A stretch of 32,820 nucleotides of DNA, taken from positions 1 through 32,820 of the forward strand of contig WRMC01000020.1 in the NCBI GenBank assembly GCA_009777335.1, written 5' to 3'. A program made the translations under genes and the position numbers. The number at the start of each line of letters is the position of its first letter. Within the stretch, counting starts at the first letter, position 1. Origin of the DNA: Treponema sp. Its GTDB lineage: Bacteria; Spirochaetota; Spirochaetia; Treponematales; Breznakiellaceae. Below the pieces are notes generated by a model. The model was not told where the DNA came from. It saw only the letters and a program-made list of their open reading frames with translations, and made no database searches. Of this stretch, positions 1 through 8,124 are shown one piece after another.

Positions 1-229
1 TATAAAATACAAAATCCGAGATTGAATCAAGCCATGCCCCGATAATTGTTTGTTTTTTATATTTTCTGGCAATATATCCATCCAATACATCCGTTAAACC
101 AATAAACAGTAAAACAGAAAAGAGAAGGTATTTATTATCCTTTATAAAAAAAATAATAGGCGAGAAAATAATTCTTGATATTGATAATATATTAGGGAAA
201 GTAATGATAATAATTTTATCCTTTTCCAT
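1..229 (-). CDS. CDP-alcohol phosphatidyltransferase family protein (partial, cut by window start)
   Basis: The minus strand encodes a 76-residue N-terminal part that runs off the window edge. It holds the full family signature D-x2-DG-x2-AR-x8-G-x3-D-x3-D: D47, D50-G51, A54-R55, G64, D68 and D72. Members of this family are membrane enzymes that transfer a phosphatidyl group from CDP-diacylglycerol to an alcohol such as glycerol-3-phosphate or inositol; the acceptor cannot be told from this fragment. A hydrophobic stretch (about residues 19-46) precedes the motif, as expected. The start is the ATG at 229, followed by the common opening FPNILSISRI. The DNA is strongly AT-rich compared with the rest of the window, which suggests a different origin. 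Family assignment is firm; substrate is unknown. Confidence 0.88.
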   Translation of the reverse strand, partial: MEKDKIIIITFPNILSISRIIFSPIIFFIKDNKYLLFSVLLFIGLTDVLDGYIARKYKKQTIIGAWLDSISDFVFY

Positions 230-232
230 AAC

Positions 233-268
233 TATTTACAGTACTATATTTTCAATTACTTGTAAATA
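233..268. promoter_or_regulatory. AT-rich upstream region with an 8-bp inverted repeat
   Basis: Directly upstream of the CDP-alcohol phosphatidyltransferase start, TATTTACA (233-240) is repeated in inverse as TGTAAATA (261-268). It could be an operator or part of a promoter. In such AT-rich DNA an 8-bp dyad can occur by chance. The rest of 269-405 shows no gene. Confidence 0.25.
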
Positions 269-405
269 TGTATTTTCAAAATATTTCAACCAAATTAGGG
301 GGCATTTCGTATAACGTAATATATACGGCAATAACACCAGGTTATATTCTCACCTAATCCCTTTCACAATCTGTTTTTTAATTCAAAATAATTATCAACT
401 TATAC

Positions 406-683
406 TCATGTTTTCTTAATTGGCACCCAAAACTCATACCTGGAACCATCAGGCGTATCCTGATTATCCTTTTCGATTTCGTTAAATGGGCTTCCTTATC
501 CTTCCCAATATTAATGGGCTTGGTGTCTATTGCATAGGGGTTGATTTTATCAGATCCCCCCAGCTTGGAAAAATTATCCCAGAAATGTCCAAAATCAGCA
601 TTTTCAGATAGGGTATTCTCTAATCCCAAAAAAAAGAACTCGTCCTGGTGCATTTGGTATGTTACAAAGGCTGGCGTGCTCAT
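406..683 (-). pseudogene. GyrI-like effector-binding domain protein, frameshifted with internal deletion
   Basis: The first frame opens at ATG 683 (upstream GGAG) and reads like the N-terminal half of a GyrI-like / AraC-effector-binding domain (phrases FFFLGLENTL, HFWDNF, INPYAIDTKPINI). It then loses sense. In a second frame on the same strand, about 486 down to the TGA at 406-408, the characteristic end of the same domain appears: EIEKDNQDTPDGSRYEFW followed by VPIKKT and stop. The complete domain is normally about 150 residues, while the two pieces together give roughly 95, so a middle segment was deleted and the frame broken. Intact relatives bind small molecules, either as stand-alone proteins or as the sensing part of regulators. 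The call of pseudogene rests on the two-frame match; a sequencing indel would not explain the missing middle. Confidence 0.68.
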
Positions 684-806
684 CGTCTCTCTCACTCCAT
701 GTTGTATAAATTCTTAAGGTGTAATTTAGCAAAAAAAGAGGTAATTAAATGAACATTTTCGGACATTTTTTGTGATAGTAATTATCGCTTAACCACAAAC
801 CCCATT

Positions 807-1151
807 TTATACATTCCCCATAGACACGGTAATAATCAGCATCACCATCATGAGGGTGATAATTCCAAAGAAGCTGAGAAAGAGGTAGGCTCCTGCACCC
901 AGCAGGTACCGGGTCCTTTTTTGCTGTATGAGCCGTTTTAGGTCGATTATTATTCCGCAGATAGATCCGGTGATTAAAAATATCCCCAGCACCGCATAGA
1001 CCCTTAAAAGGGAAAGCTGGGTGGAATCTATAAAACCCTGGGAGGTACCGGCCAGGTAAAGAAAGAGGGTAAAAAGGCACATCAAGAAAAAGAAGATCAC
1101 CGTCCTGTTCACTAAAATGGGGAGTAATTTATGGGTAATCCTCAGGCTCAT
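807..1151 (-). CDS. Small integral membrane protein, unknown function
   Basis: This 114-residue protein has about three membrane-spanning segments (roughly residues 17-36, 50-68 and 85-110) and a basic loop between the second and third (KRLIQQKRTR). An AAGGAAAA Shine-Dalgarno-like sequence lies before the ATG at 1151. No family is recognised. The gene stands alone and points away from the next gene, so the 1152-1237 stretch must hold both promoters. Its base composition is between the AT-rich left edge and the GC-rich interior. It could be an accessory component, but nothing in the sequence shows a role. Confidence 0.6.
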   Translation of the reverse strand: MSLRITHKLLPILVNRTVIFFFLMCLFTLFLYLAGTSQGFIDSTQLSLLRVYAVLGIFLITGSICGIIIDLKRLIQQKRTRYLLGAGAYLFLSFFGIITLMMVMLIITVSMGNV

Positions 1152-1237
1152 AGAGCTTTTTCCTTAGCTTGCGGGTCTTGTCAATAATACGCTATTATAT
1201 ATTACGGATAATTTAGCTCACTATATAAGAAGGAACC

Positions 1238-2086
1238 ATGAAAAAGTTTTTGTTGGTATTGTTTCTGCTGGCTGTCCTTGCAGGGGCGGTCTTTTTCCTG
1301 GGCTGGGCCCAGTTAACGGTCCCCCCCGGCTCCTACGGGGTCATGCGGTCCAAGACCCACGGCCTGGATGCCCAGGTCATAAGCGATGAGGAATTCCGCT
1401 GGATCTGGTACAAAGTCATCCCCACCAACACGGAAGTAACGGTTTTTAACCTCGATCCCGTGCGGCACCCCATTCGAAGGAGCGGCAGCCTTAGTTCCGG
1501 CCAGGTTTATGCCGAACTGGCCTCCCTGGAAATAGATTTTACCTGGGAAATAACCGGCGAACTCCGCTATGGCCTAAAACCCCAGATGCTGCCGGATCTG
1601 GTCGGCCGGGGCCATATACGGGATGAACAGGGACTCAGGCTCCTGGAGGCCGATCTGGGCCGCCGGCTCGAAGTCCTGGTGGTCCAGCGGCTCGTCTCCA
1701 TCTTTGACCGAGGGGACGAAGAAAGGATCCGCAACCTCCTCTTTACGGGGACCCTGCCGGAGCTGGACCGGGACATCCTTGGGATGTTTCCGGAGCTGGA
1801 ATACCTTACCACCACCATCCAGGTAGCCCGGCTGCCCGATTACGAGATGTACCGGTCCGTCAGGACCCTTTATCAGGAGTACCTGGCCCGGCTCAATGAG
1901 ATCCTCCATCCATCGATATCCGCAGATGCGGAACGGCGTATGGATTCCCGGTTCCGCCTGGAAGAACTGGCCCGTTACGGGGAGATCCTGACCCAATACC
2001 CCATTTTGATCCAGCTTTTGGCCCTGGAAAGGAACTATCTTCCCCTGTCGGACCCTCCCCTCTTCGAAGCCTTTTTCGATGAATAG
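1238..2086 (+). CDS. Membrane-anchored protein, possibly SPFH/Band 7-like
   Basis: The 282-residue protein starts with a single hydrophobic anchor (residues 4-24). Then comes a segment resembling the opening of SPFH/stomatin-type domains: VPPGSYGVMRSKTHGLD followed by a predicted strand-rich region with a basic patch (VRHPIRR) and the stretch ASLEIDFTWEI. The C-terminal half is helical and acidic/basic rich (RRLEVLVVQRLVSIF), as in the assembling helix of that superfamily. The start is ATG 1238 after AGAAGGAACC. If the assignment holds, it would oligomerise at the inner membrane on the periplasmic side. The match is to the pattern only, not a firm family hit. An alternative is a spirochaete-specific envelope protein. 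Confidence 0.55.
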   Translation: MKKFLLVLFLLAVLAGAVFFLGWAQLTVPPGSYGVMRSKTHGLDAQVISDEEFRWIWYKVIPTNTEVTVFNLDPVRHPIRRSGSLSSGQVYAELASLEIDFTWEITGELRYGLKPQMLPDLVGRGHIRDEQGLRLLEADLGRRLEVLVVQRLVSIFDRGDEERIRNLLFTGTLPELDRDILGMFPELEYLTTTIQVARLPDYEMYRSVRTLYQEYLARLNEILHPSISADAERRMDSRFRLEELARYGEILTQYPILIQLLALERNYLPLSDPPLFEAFFDE

Positions 2087-2125
2087 GTAACCCCCCAAGG
2101 TACGAGGTTGTTTGAGTTCCAACAG

Positions 2126-2150
2126 GTGAATTGAAACAAATTCACATTTT
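2126..2150 (+). terminator. Hairpin with short T-run after the SPFH-like gene
   Basis: GTGAATT (2126-2132) pairs perfectly with AATTCAC (2139-2145) around a 6-base loop and is followed by ATTTTGC. This is a weak intrinsic terminator candidate. It overlaps the -35 region of the following promoter. Confidence 0.4.
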
Positions 2151-2159
2151 GCTTATAAT
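2131..2159 (+). promoter_or_regulatory. Sigma-70 type promoter for the outer-membrane protein gene
   Basis: TTGAAA (2131-2136), a 17-bp spacer, then TATAAT (2154-2159). Both boxes and the spacing fit the housekeeping consensus very well. Transcription would start near 2166, about 11 bases before ATG 2177, and the leader would include the AGGAG ribosome-binding site. Confidence 0.72.
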
Positions 2160-2176
2160 TCCACAGGAGTTAATCT

Positions 2177-2803
2177 ATGCGAAGGGCTTTGTCCTCATGT
2201 CTCTTATTTTTACTGTTCCTCTGGGGATCCGGCCTCTTTGCCCAGGACGAAGACTACGAAGATCCCCAGGATGGCAGGATAGAGATAGACTCAGACTGGT
2301 ATGATTTTTACTATACCACCTATACCCGGGGGGACAGGATCTTCAACATCTCCCTGGGGGTCCTCATTCCCACCTATTTTTCGGGGATAGATGATAATAA
2401 CCACGGAATGTCCGTGGGGGGTACCGGAACCCTGGGCTATTACTACTTTTTAAGCCCCAACATCTTTATAGGGGGGGAACTATCGGGCAGTTTCTCCGGC
2501 ACCAGGGCAGGAAACATGCTCTATGTGGTTCCCTTCGGGGTCCGGGGGGGCTACCAGTTTGTCTTTAGACGCTTCGAATTCCCCTTAAGTGTCATGATCG
2601 GTGCAGCTCCCCAGAGGTATCTGGAGGATGGCTATTTTGGCCTTATTGTTAAGCCCAGTGCCTCGGCCTTCTGGCGTTTCAACCATGAATGGTCTTTCGG
2701 ACTCAATACCCACTGGTGGCTGGTTCCCCAGTATCCCAAGGAAGGCCCCAGGGTGGTGGGAAATTTCCTAGAGCTGACCTTGTCTGCTCGGTATCATTTT
2801 TAG
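2177..2803 (+). CDS. Outer-membrane beta-barrel protein
   Basis: The 208-residue product begins with a signal peptide (hydrophobic core SSCLLFLLFLWGSGLFA, likely cut near residue 22 before QDEDYED). A short acidic segment follows, then alternating amphipathic strands rich in G, Y, F and W. The last strand ends LTLSARYHF, with the terminal phenylalanine typical of proteins inserted by the BAM machinery. The size suits an eight-stranded barrel of the OmpW/OmpA-barrel kind; small treponemal barrels of this size are known. The gene has its own promoter and an AGGAG site eight bases before the ATG, and it is followed after 13 bases by a lipoprotein gene, so the two are probably cotranscribed. The function (pore, adhesin or structural) is not shown. 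Confidence 0.72.
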   Translation: MRRALSSCLLFLLFLWGSGLFAQDEDYEDPQDGRIEIDSDWYDFYYTTYTRGDRIFNISLGVLIPTYFSGIDDNNHGMSVGGTGTLGYYYFLSPNIFIGGELSGSFSGTRAGNMLYVVPFGVRGGYQFVFRRFEFPLSVMIGAAPQRYLEDGYFGLIVKPSASAFWRFNHEWSFGLNTHWWLVPQYPKEGPRVVGNFLELTLSARYHF

Positions 2804-2816
2804 GTAAGGGCGGCAG

Positions 2817-3956
2817 ATGAAAAAAGCTATCTTTCCATTCCTGTTACTCCTCTTAAGTATCTTCCTCTTTTCCTGTGCCCAGGATCCGATTTTCTTTAAC
2901 ATATCGATAGAACCGGAACCCAAGGACCCCATGATTCCCGGGACCCCTACCAACATCGTGGTCCACCAGGGCAGGCTCTACACAGGGACCTTCCAGGGTC
3001 AAAGAATTTTTTCCTTCCCCACTAACGGCCGGTGGTCTGAGTGGAGCCGCCCCGGAGGTTCCCTGGGCGAGCTGGCCTCCGATGGCACCTACCTTTATGC
3101 CCTGGTCTTTCCTACGGGAAACCCCCTGGAGGCCTCGGAAATCCGATATTACTCGGACGGTGCCTGGCATAGGGTTAACCGGGGCGGCGGTACGGGCTCC
3201 TATTCTATCCAGACCCTCTATGGGGCTGGGGGAACAATCTTTGCGGGGGGTCAGATCCGCCATTCCAACAGCGTAGAATACGCCATCCTCCATGTCGTTA
3301 ACACCGGTTCTAGCTACGAACTCCAGGTCCTCATGACGGGGACCCATCTCCTTAGGGGAGCCGCCGAAAGGGGTGGCACCGTCTATTTAGCCACCGCCGG
3401 GGACGGCATCATAAATGCCTCCGGGCTGACCCGTCTGAGCGGTACCGCCGGGGCGGTGGTCACCGGGATCATCCACCTGGGGACTGACATTAATCCCGGA
3501 GCCATAGCGGCGGTGACCACCACCGGCAGCGGCCAGGGGAGCATCCTCATCTCTACCGATGGGACCAGCTTTACCAGCTGGAGGCAAGACGGCTTTAACT
3601 TTACCGGCGGCATGGCCATCTGGCGGGACCCCAATAACGGCTTTAATCCCGCCCTCCTGCTCCTGGGAATCAGGAATCGGGGCTTCTCCCTCTCCCACGG
3701 CTACAGGGAAATGGCCCTGGATTCCAATGGGGTTCCCCTTCCGGGCCTCCATACCCCCGGGGATTACAGCCCCAGCAGCGTGGCCGACCGGCCCCGGTAC
3801 GCCGCAAGCTTAGGAAACCACCCGGTCCATGCGATTATACAGGTCCCCCACGAGGTTGTTCCCCATCAATCCAACGTGACACCCCTGATTTTCGCAGCCA
3901 CCTCTGTCCGCGGCCTTTGGTCCTATAGGGACGGTCAATGGAACGCCGAGGACTAA
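2817..3956 (+). CDS. Lipoprotein with beta-propeller-like repeats
   Basis: A 379-residue protein with a lipoprotein signal peptide and lipobox LFSC (Cys20). The mature part is rich in short repeats of the form G-x-x-Y followed by a strand and a GxxW or GxxL turn, for example near NIVVHQGRLYTGTF, SDGTYLYALVF and ERGGTVYLATAGDG, and it ends GLWSYRDGQWNAED. Such blades suggest a beta-propeller or sorting-type sensor-like fold exposed on an envelope membrane. It lies between the barrel gene (13 bases upstream) and rarA (7 bases downstream), so the three probably share a transcript, although rarA has an unrelated job. No enzymatic motif is visible. The lipoprotein call is strong; the fold is inferred. 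Confidence 0.75.
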   Translation: MKKAIFPFLLLLLSIFLFSCAQDPIFFNISIEPEPKDPMIPGTPTNIVVHQGRLYTGTFQGQRIFSFPTNGRWSEWSRPGGSLGELASDGTYLYALVFPTGNPLEASEIRYYSDGAWHRVNRGGGTGSYSIQTLYGAGGTIFAGGQIRHSNSVEYAILHVVNTGSSYELQVLMTGTHLLRGAAERGGTVYLATAGDGIINASGLTRLSGTAGAVVTGIIHLGTDINPGAIAAVTTTGSGQGSILISTDGTSFTSWRQDGFNFTGGMAIWRDPNNGFNPALLLLGIRNRGFSLSHGYREMALDSNGVPLPGLHTPGDYSPSSVADRPRYAASLGNHPVHAIIQVPHEVVPHQSNVTPLIFAATSVRGLWSYRDGQWNAED

Positions 3957-3963
3957 TTCCGCC

Positions 3964-6237
3964 GTGGATGATCTCTTCAATGTAAGTTCACCCCATGCCC
4001 AGGCCGACAGTCCCCTGGCCGACCGGATGCGCCCCCAGGTGCTGGATGACATTATAGGGCAGGATCATATCTTGGGGCCCGGGCGCCTTTTACGCAGGGC
4101 CATACAGGCTGACCGCCTCTCATCGATAATTCTCTACGGGCCCCCGGGGACCGGAAAGACCAGCCTGGCCAGGGTCATTGCCAACACCACCCGGAGCGTC
4201 TTCGAAAGCCTCAATGCGGTTCTTACGGGCATCAAGGACATCCGGGAAGTAATCGACCGCTCCGATGAAAGGCGGCGTCTCTATTCCCGGCGGACCATTC
4301 TTTTCGTGGACGAGGTTCACCGCTGGAACAAGGCCCAGCAAGATGCCCTCCTCCCCTGGGTCGAAAACGGGACGGTGATCCTCATCGGAGCCACCACCGA
4401 AAACCCCTTCTTCGAAGTAAACCGGGCCCTGGTGTCCCGGAGCCGAATCTTCCAGTTAAAATCCCTTACGAGCGAGGATCTGCACAAGGCGGCCCTCCGC
4501 TGTCTGGCCGATACCGAGCGGGGCTACGGCAAGTGGCAGGTGGAGTTCCTGAACGGCGCCCTGGAGCACCTGGTGGAGGTGGCCGGAGGGGATGCCCGGA
4601 GCCTCCTTAACGCCCTGGAATTGGCCATCGAGACCAGTGCCAACCATTGGCCCCCCGAAGAGGGCTCAGAGATATGCGTGACCCTGGAGGCCGCCGAAGA
4701 GAGCATACAGCGCCGGGCCCTCCTCTATGACCGGGATGGAGACTACCATTACGATACCATCAGTGCCTTTATCAAGAGCATCCGGGGGAGCGATCCCGAT
4801 GGGGCCCTCTATTGGCTGGCCAAGATGGTCCGGGCCGGGGAAGATCCGGCCTTCCTCTTTCGGAGGATGATCATCTCCTCCATGGAAGATGTGGGCCTGG
4901 CGGACCCCCAAGCCATCACTACGGTCATTTCCTGCGCCGAGGCCTTTGACCGCATAGGCTACCCCGAAGGCAACTTTGCCCTCTCCCTGGCCTGCCTCTA
5001 CCTGGCCACCGCCCCCAAGTCCAACACCACCCTGGCCTACTTCGATGCCCTTAAGGAGGTGGAGCGCCAGGATGCGGAGGTTCCCAACCACCTTCGGGAC
5101 GCCAGCAGGGACGCCGAGGGCTTCGGCCATGGTGAGGGCTACATCTACCCCCATGCCTACCGGGAGCATTGGGCGGCCCAGCAGTACCTTCCCTCGGCCT
5201 TAAGGGGGCGGATCTTCTACAACCCCTCCGAATCGGGTTTCGAGGGCCGAATCCGGGAGGGGGTCCTCTTAAAGCGGGAGATCCAGGGGGCGGTCATTTT
5301 AAGCGACACCGGAGATGGAGAGATCCTTAGCTGGTCCGCCGCTTCCCGGGGCAGGGAGGGCTGGTTTAAGCGCCTCGAATCAGGCCGGGGGGCCCAGCTG
5401 CTCTCTGACCGGGATGTGATTTTTTCCCGCTGCAGCATAGCCCGGCACCACCGGATCCTCATTGCCGCCGCCGACGAGGGCCTCCTGATCTGGGAAAGTT
5501 TACGAAGGGTCCCCGAGGGGCTGGCGGCCGCCCTGGTCGAGAGCCCCCAGTCCAAGGAGGCCCTGGAGCGGTTTTACCAGGGGCTGGACCCGAATCTGGA
5601 CCCCAGCGAAGGCCCCATTATCCACAGCCAGAAGGGCCTCCCGAGCCCCCAGGAAGCGGAACTGCACTTTGGCAGCCCCCAATTCGACCATATCATAGCC
5701 CGGGAACCCTGGCGCAGAACCAGAGGAGGGACCGAAGCCTTTAAGACCTTTTCCCAGGGGGCTGCCCTCCTTCTGGCCCCGGGGGGGAGCCTGGTGATCC
5801 TCATGAGCCCTCCGGCCCTGGGAGAGCGGCTTTCCCGGATCCTCCGGGAGGATCTTGGGGCCCCCTCGGACCTGACCGCCTCCCTGTCCCAGGCCGAAGA
5901 GGCCTTCTTTAATGCCGCCTCTCCCCTGCTTAAAGATGATCCGGTCAAAGCAGACCCTGGGTCCTGGGCCTGGGACAGCTCCCACCTAGTTTCTGCCTTC
6001 CAGGATGCGGGCTTTAAGGTGGACATCACCGAAATCGATCAAAGGGAAGAACGATTACTAACCGATAAGGATCTAAGCGCCTGGTTTAATCAGGAAAAAT
6101 CCAGCTGGGGGGCTTTTATAGCTGCCTCCCTGGGGGAGAAGGACTTTAATCAGATTCATAGTATCCTCGAGGAGGGCATTAAAAAGGGCCCCCTCACCTG
6201 GAAATGGAAGAGTCTATTACTAAAGGGAGATATATAG
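3964..6237 (+). CDS. rarA: RarA (MgsA) AAA+ ATPase fused to a methyltransferase-like C-terminal domain
   Basis: Residues 1 to about 430 are a complete RarA: Walker [10 protein letters not shown] (59-67), Walker B ILFVDEVH (112-119), sensor 1 GATTENP (142-148), then the helical lid and tetramerisation region ending in the PHAYREHW / QQYLP motif. RarA acts at stalled replication forks and works with SSB and RecA. Residues about 430-757 are extra. They resemble a Rossmann-type methyltransferase: a strand [15 protein letters not shown] in the motif-I position, an acidic strand end (ALVESP), [12 protein letters not shown], and [15 protein letters not shown]. The glycine-rich loop of motif I is degenerate, so activity is doubtful. 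RarA fused to such a domain is known in several bacterial lineages. The start is GTG 3964 with no clear ribosome-binding site, so it may be coupled to the lipoprotein gene. Confidence 0.9.
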   Translation: MDDLFNVSSPHAQADSPLADRMRPQVLDDIIGQDHILGPGRLLRRAIQADRLSSIILYGPPGTGKTSLARVIANTTRSVFESLNAVLTGIKDIREVIDRSDERRRLYSRRTILFVDEVHRWNKAQQDALLPWVENGTVILIGATTENPFFEVNRALVSRSRIFQLKSLTSEDLHKAALRCLADTERGYGKWQVEFLNGALEHLVEVAGGDARSLLNALELAIETSANHWPPEEGSEICVTLEAAEESIQRRALLYDRDGDYHYDTISAFIKSIRGSDPDGALYWLAKMVRAGEDPAFLFRRMIISSMEDVGLADPQAITTVISCAEAFDRIGYPEGNFALSLACLYLATAPKSNTTLAYFDALKEVERQDAEVPNHLRDASRDAEGFGHGEGYIYPHAYREHWAAQQYLPSALRGRIFYNPSESGFEGRIREGVLLKREIQGAVILSDTGDGEILSWSAASRGREGWFKRLESGRGAQLLSDRDVIFSRCSIARHHRILIAAADEGLLIWESLRRVPEGLAAALVESPQSKEALERFYQGLDPNLDPSEGPIIHSQKGLPSPQEAELHFGSPQFDHIIAREPWRRTRGGTEAFKTFSQGAALLLAPGGSLVILMSPPALGERLSRILREDLGAPSDLTASLSQAEEAFFNAASPLLKDDPVKADPGSWAWDSSHLVSAFQDAGFKVDITEIDQREERLLTDKDLSAWFNQEKSSWGAFIAASLGEKDFNQIHSILEEGIKKGPLTWKWKSLLLKGDI

Positions 6238-6239
6238 AA

Positions 6240-7949
6240 ATGGTACAGCGTTTTTTAGGTTCAGACATCGAAATAGCCCAGGCAATCTTTCCTCATCATG
6301 CCCTCAAGATAGACGAGGTAGCCCAGAAGGCGGGGATCCCCCCGGAGTATGTGGAACCCCATGGAAAATATAAGGCTAAGATAGATTATAACTTTCTGTT
6401 AAAAGACGAGAGCGGCCCCCGGGGCAAGCTGGTCCTTGTTACCGCCATTACTCCCACCCCGGCGGGGGAAGGAAAAACCACCACCACCGTAGGCCTGGCC
6501 GACAGCCTGGCCCGGATAGGAAAAAAAGCCATGGCGGCCCTGCGGGAACCCTCCCTGGGCCCGGTCTTTGGAGTTAAGGGAGGGGCCGCCGGAGGAGGCT
6601 GGGCCCAGCTGCTCCCCATGGAGGAGATCAACCTCCACTTTACCGGGGACTCCCATGCCATAGCGGCGGCCACCAACCTCCTGGCGGCGGTCATAGACAA
6701 CCATATTTTCCAGGGGAATAAGCTCCGCATAGACCCCCGGAAAATCGTATGGCGCCGCTGCGTGGACATGAACGACCGGCAGCTCCGGTTTATCATCAAC
6801 GGCCTGGGGGGCACCAGCAACGGCACCCCCCGGGAAGACGGCTATGATATCACCGCCGCCTCGGAGGTCATGGCCATCCTCTGCCTTGCCTCGGGGATAG
6901 AAGACCTGAAAGAGAGGCTGGGAAGAATAATCGTAGGCTACGACACCGATGACCAGGCCGTCACGGCGGCCCAGTTGAATACCCAGGGGGCCATGGCAGT
7001 CCTCCTAAAAGAGGCCCTAAAGCCCAATCTGGTTCAGACCCTGGAAGGAACCCCTGCCTTTGTCCATGGGGGCCCCTTTGCCAATATAGCCCATGGCTGT
7101 AACTCCATCATGGCCACCCGGATGGCCCTTAAATGCGCCGATTATGTGGTCACCGAGGCGGGCTTTGGGGCCGACCTGGGGGCCGAGAAATTCCTGGGGA
7201 TAAAATGCCGCTACGGGGGGCTCCTCCCCTCGGCGGTGGTCATCGTGGCCACCATTCGGGCCCTCAAGTTCCATGGGGGAGCAAGGCGCAGGGACATGGA
7301 TAAAGAAAACCTCGAAGCCCTGACCAGGGGGCTCCCCAACCTTTTACAACATGTAGAAAACATCACCCAGGTTTATAAGCTTCCGGCGGTGGTGGCCATA
7401 AATGCCTTCTCCCATGATACCTCTGCCTCCTATTTCCCCGCAGAGTTTAAGCTCATCCAGGAGGGCTGTGAGAAACTGGGGGTAAAGGTCCTTATTTCGG
7501 AAGTATGGGCCAGGGGGAGCGAAGGGGGAGAAGAACTAGCCCAGGAACTGGTCCGGCTCTGCGATGAAAAAAGCCGGTTTCAGCATGCCTATGATCCCCA
7601 GATGCCTATTAAGGACAAAATCGAAGCCATCGCCAAGAGGATCTACCGGGCCGAGGCGGTCAACATCCTCCCGGCGGTCCAGAAAAAGATAGAACAGCTG
7701 GAACACATGGGCCTCGACAAGGTCCCCATTTGCATGGCCAAGACCCAGTCCAGTTTTTCCGATGACCCCCTTAAGCGGGGGGTACCCCGGGGTTGGGTCC
7801 TCACCGTCAGGGATATCAAGATCTCCGCCGGAGCCGGCTTTATCGTGGTCTTTACGGGGGAAATCATGACCATGCCGGGGCTGCCCCCGGTGCCGGCGGT
7901 GGACAAGATCGACATAGATCGGGATGGAGTAATATCCGGGATCTTCTAG
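6240..7949 (+). CDS. fhs: Formate-tetrahydrofolate ligase
   Basis: This enzyme joins formate to tetrahydrofolate using ATP, giving 10-formyl-THF for one-carbon metabolism or, in acetogens, for the methyl branch of the Wood-Ljungdahl pathway. Residues 71-81 carry the ATP-binding TPTPAGEGKTT. Residues 102-120 carry REPSLGPVFGVKGGAAGGG. HGGPFANIAHGCNS and the ending MTMPGLPPVPAVDKIDID complete the family picture. The product is 569 residues, against about 555-560 usually. ATG 6240 is chosen because AAGGGAG lies ten bases upstream; an in-frame ATG at 6204, inside rarA and without such a site, would add 12 residues. The 6240 start follows the rarA stop by two bases, which suggests translational coupling. 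No other Wood-Ljungdahl gene is in the window. Confidence 0.96.
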   Translation: MVQRFLGSDIEIAQAIFPHHALKIDEVAQKAGIPPEYVEPHGKYKAKIDYNFLLKDESGPRGKLVLVTAITPTPAGEGKTTTTVGLADSLARIGKKAMAALREPSLGPVFGVKGGAAGGGWAQLLPMEEINLHFTGDSHAIAAATNLLAAVIDNHIFQGNKLRIDPRKIVWRRCVDMNDRQLRFIINGLGGTSNGTPREDGYDITAASEVMAILCLASGIEDLKERLGRIIVGYDTDDQAVTAAQLNTQGAMAVLLKEALKPNLVQTLEGTPAFVHGGPFANIAHGCNSIMATRMALKCADYVVTEAGFGADLGAEKFLGIKCRYGGLLPSAVVIVATIRALKFHGGARRRDMDKENLEALTRGLPNLLQHVENITQVYKLPAVVAINAFSHDTSASYFPAEFKLIQEGCEKLGVKVLISEVWARGSEGGEELAQELVRLCDEKSRFQHAYDPQMPIKDKIEAIAKRIYRAEAVNILPAVQKKIEQLEHMGLDKVPICMAKTQSSFSDDPLKRGVPRGWVLTVRDIKISAGAGFIVVFTGEIMTMPGLPPVPAVDKIDIDRDGVISGIF

Positions 7950-7979
7950 GCCCCGCAAAAAAAAAGCGAAAAAAACTAC

Positions 7980-8007
7980 TAAAGTTCCTCCTTATTTCTG
8001 CCGAAAT
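7980..8007 (+). promoter_or_regulatory. Sigma-28 (FliA) type promoter of the first flaB
   Basis: TAAAG at 7980 and GCCGAAAT at 8000-8007, with 16 bases between TAAA and GCCG. The consensus is TAAA-N15-GCCGATAA. Sigma-28 control of late filament genes is established in many bacteria. The transcript would have a leader of about 110 bases before the flaB start. Confidence 0.65.
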
Positions 8008-8080
8008 TTGAATTGGTAAGTTGTCTTTTTAGGACTGGACTGTCCGCGGCGGAAAGGTCTTCTAAGGATAATACACCAAG

Positions 8081-8118
8081 AGAAAGCACGGATGCTTTCT
8101 TTCACAATATCAAGGAGG
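8081..8118 (+). promoter_or_regulatory. flaB leader hairpin with ACGGA loop plus Shine-Dalgarno; candidate CsrA sites
   Basis: AGAAAGCA (8081-8088) pairs perfectly with TGCTTTCT (8093-8100) and presents CGGA in the loop, in the context CACGGAUG. This fits the ANGGA-in-loop pattern bound by CsrA/RsmA. The Shine-Dalgarno AAGGAGG (8112-8118) is a natural second GGA site 11 bases downstream. Two sites of this layout regulate flagellin mRNA in Bacillus subtilis (hag). Binding here is inferred. Confidence 0.5.
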
Positions 8119-8124
8119 ATGACT

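Noticed and set aside
745-1080. A 111-codon minus-strand frame overlapping the small membrane protein gene
   Set aside because: It is the alternative frame of the 807-1151 gene, lacks a ribosome-binding site and has a composition typical of shadow frames.
1178-1206. A promoter TTGTCA with a -10 near 1198-1206 for the SPFH-like gene
   Set aside because: The possible -10 boxes are either at poor spacing (14 bp for TATATT) or poor sequence (TATTAC at 16 bp), so it was not listed.
4666-5169. Long minus-strand frames inside rarA, and similar ones in other GC-rich genes
   Set aside because: They are antisense shadows of well-recognised proteins and show G/P/R-rich content without motifs.
6204-6239. 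fhs starting 36 bases earlier inside rarA
   Set aside because: No ribosome-binding site before 6204, while AAGGGAG precedes ATG 6240 and homologues begin close to that point. It cannot be excluded fully.
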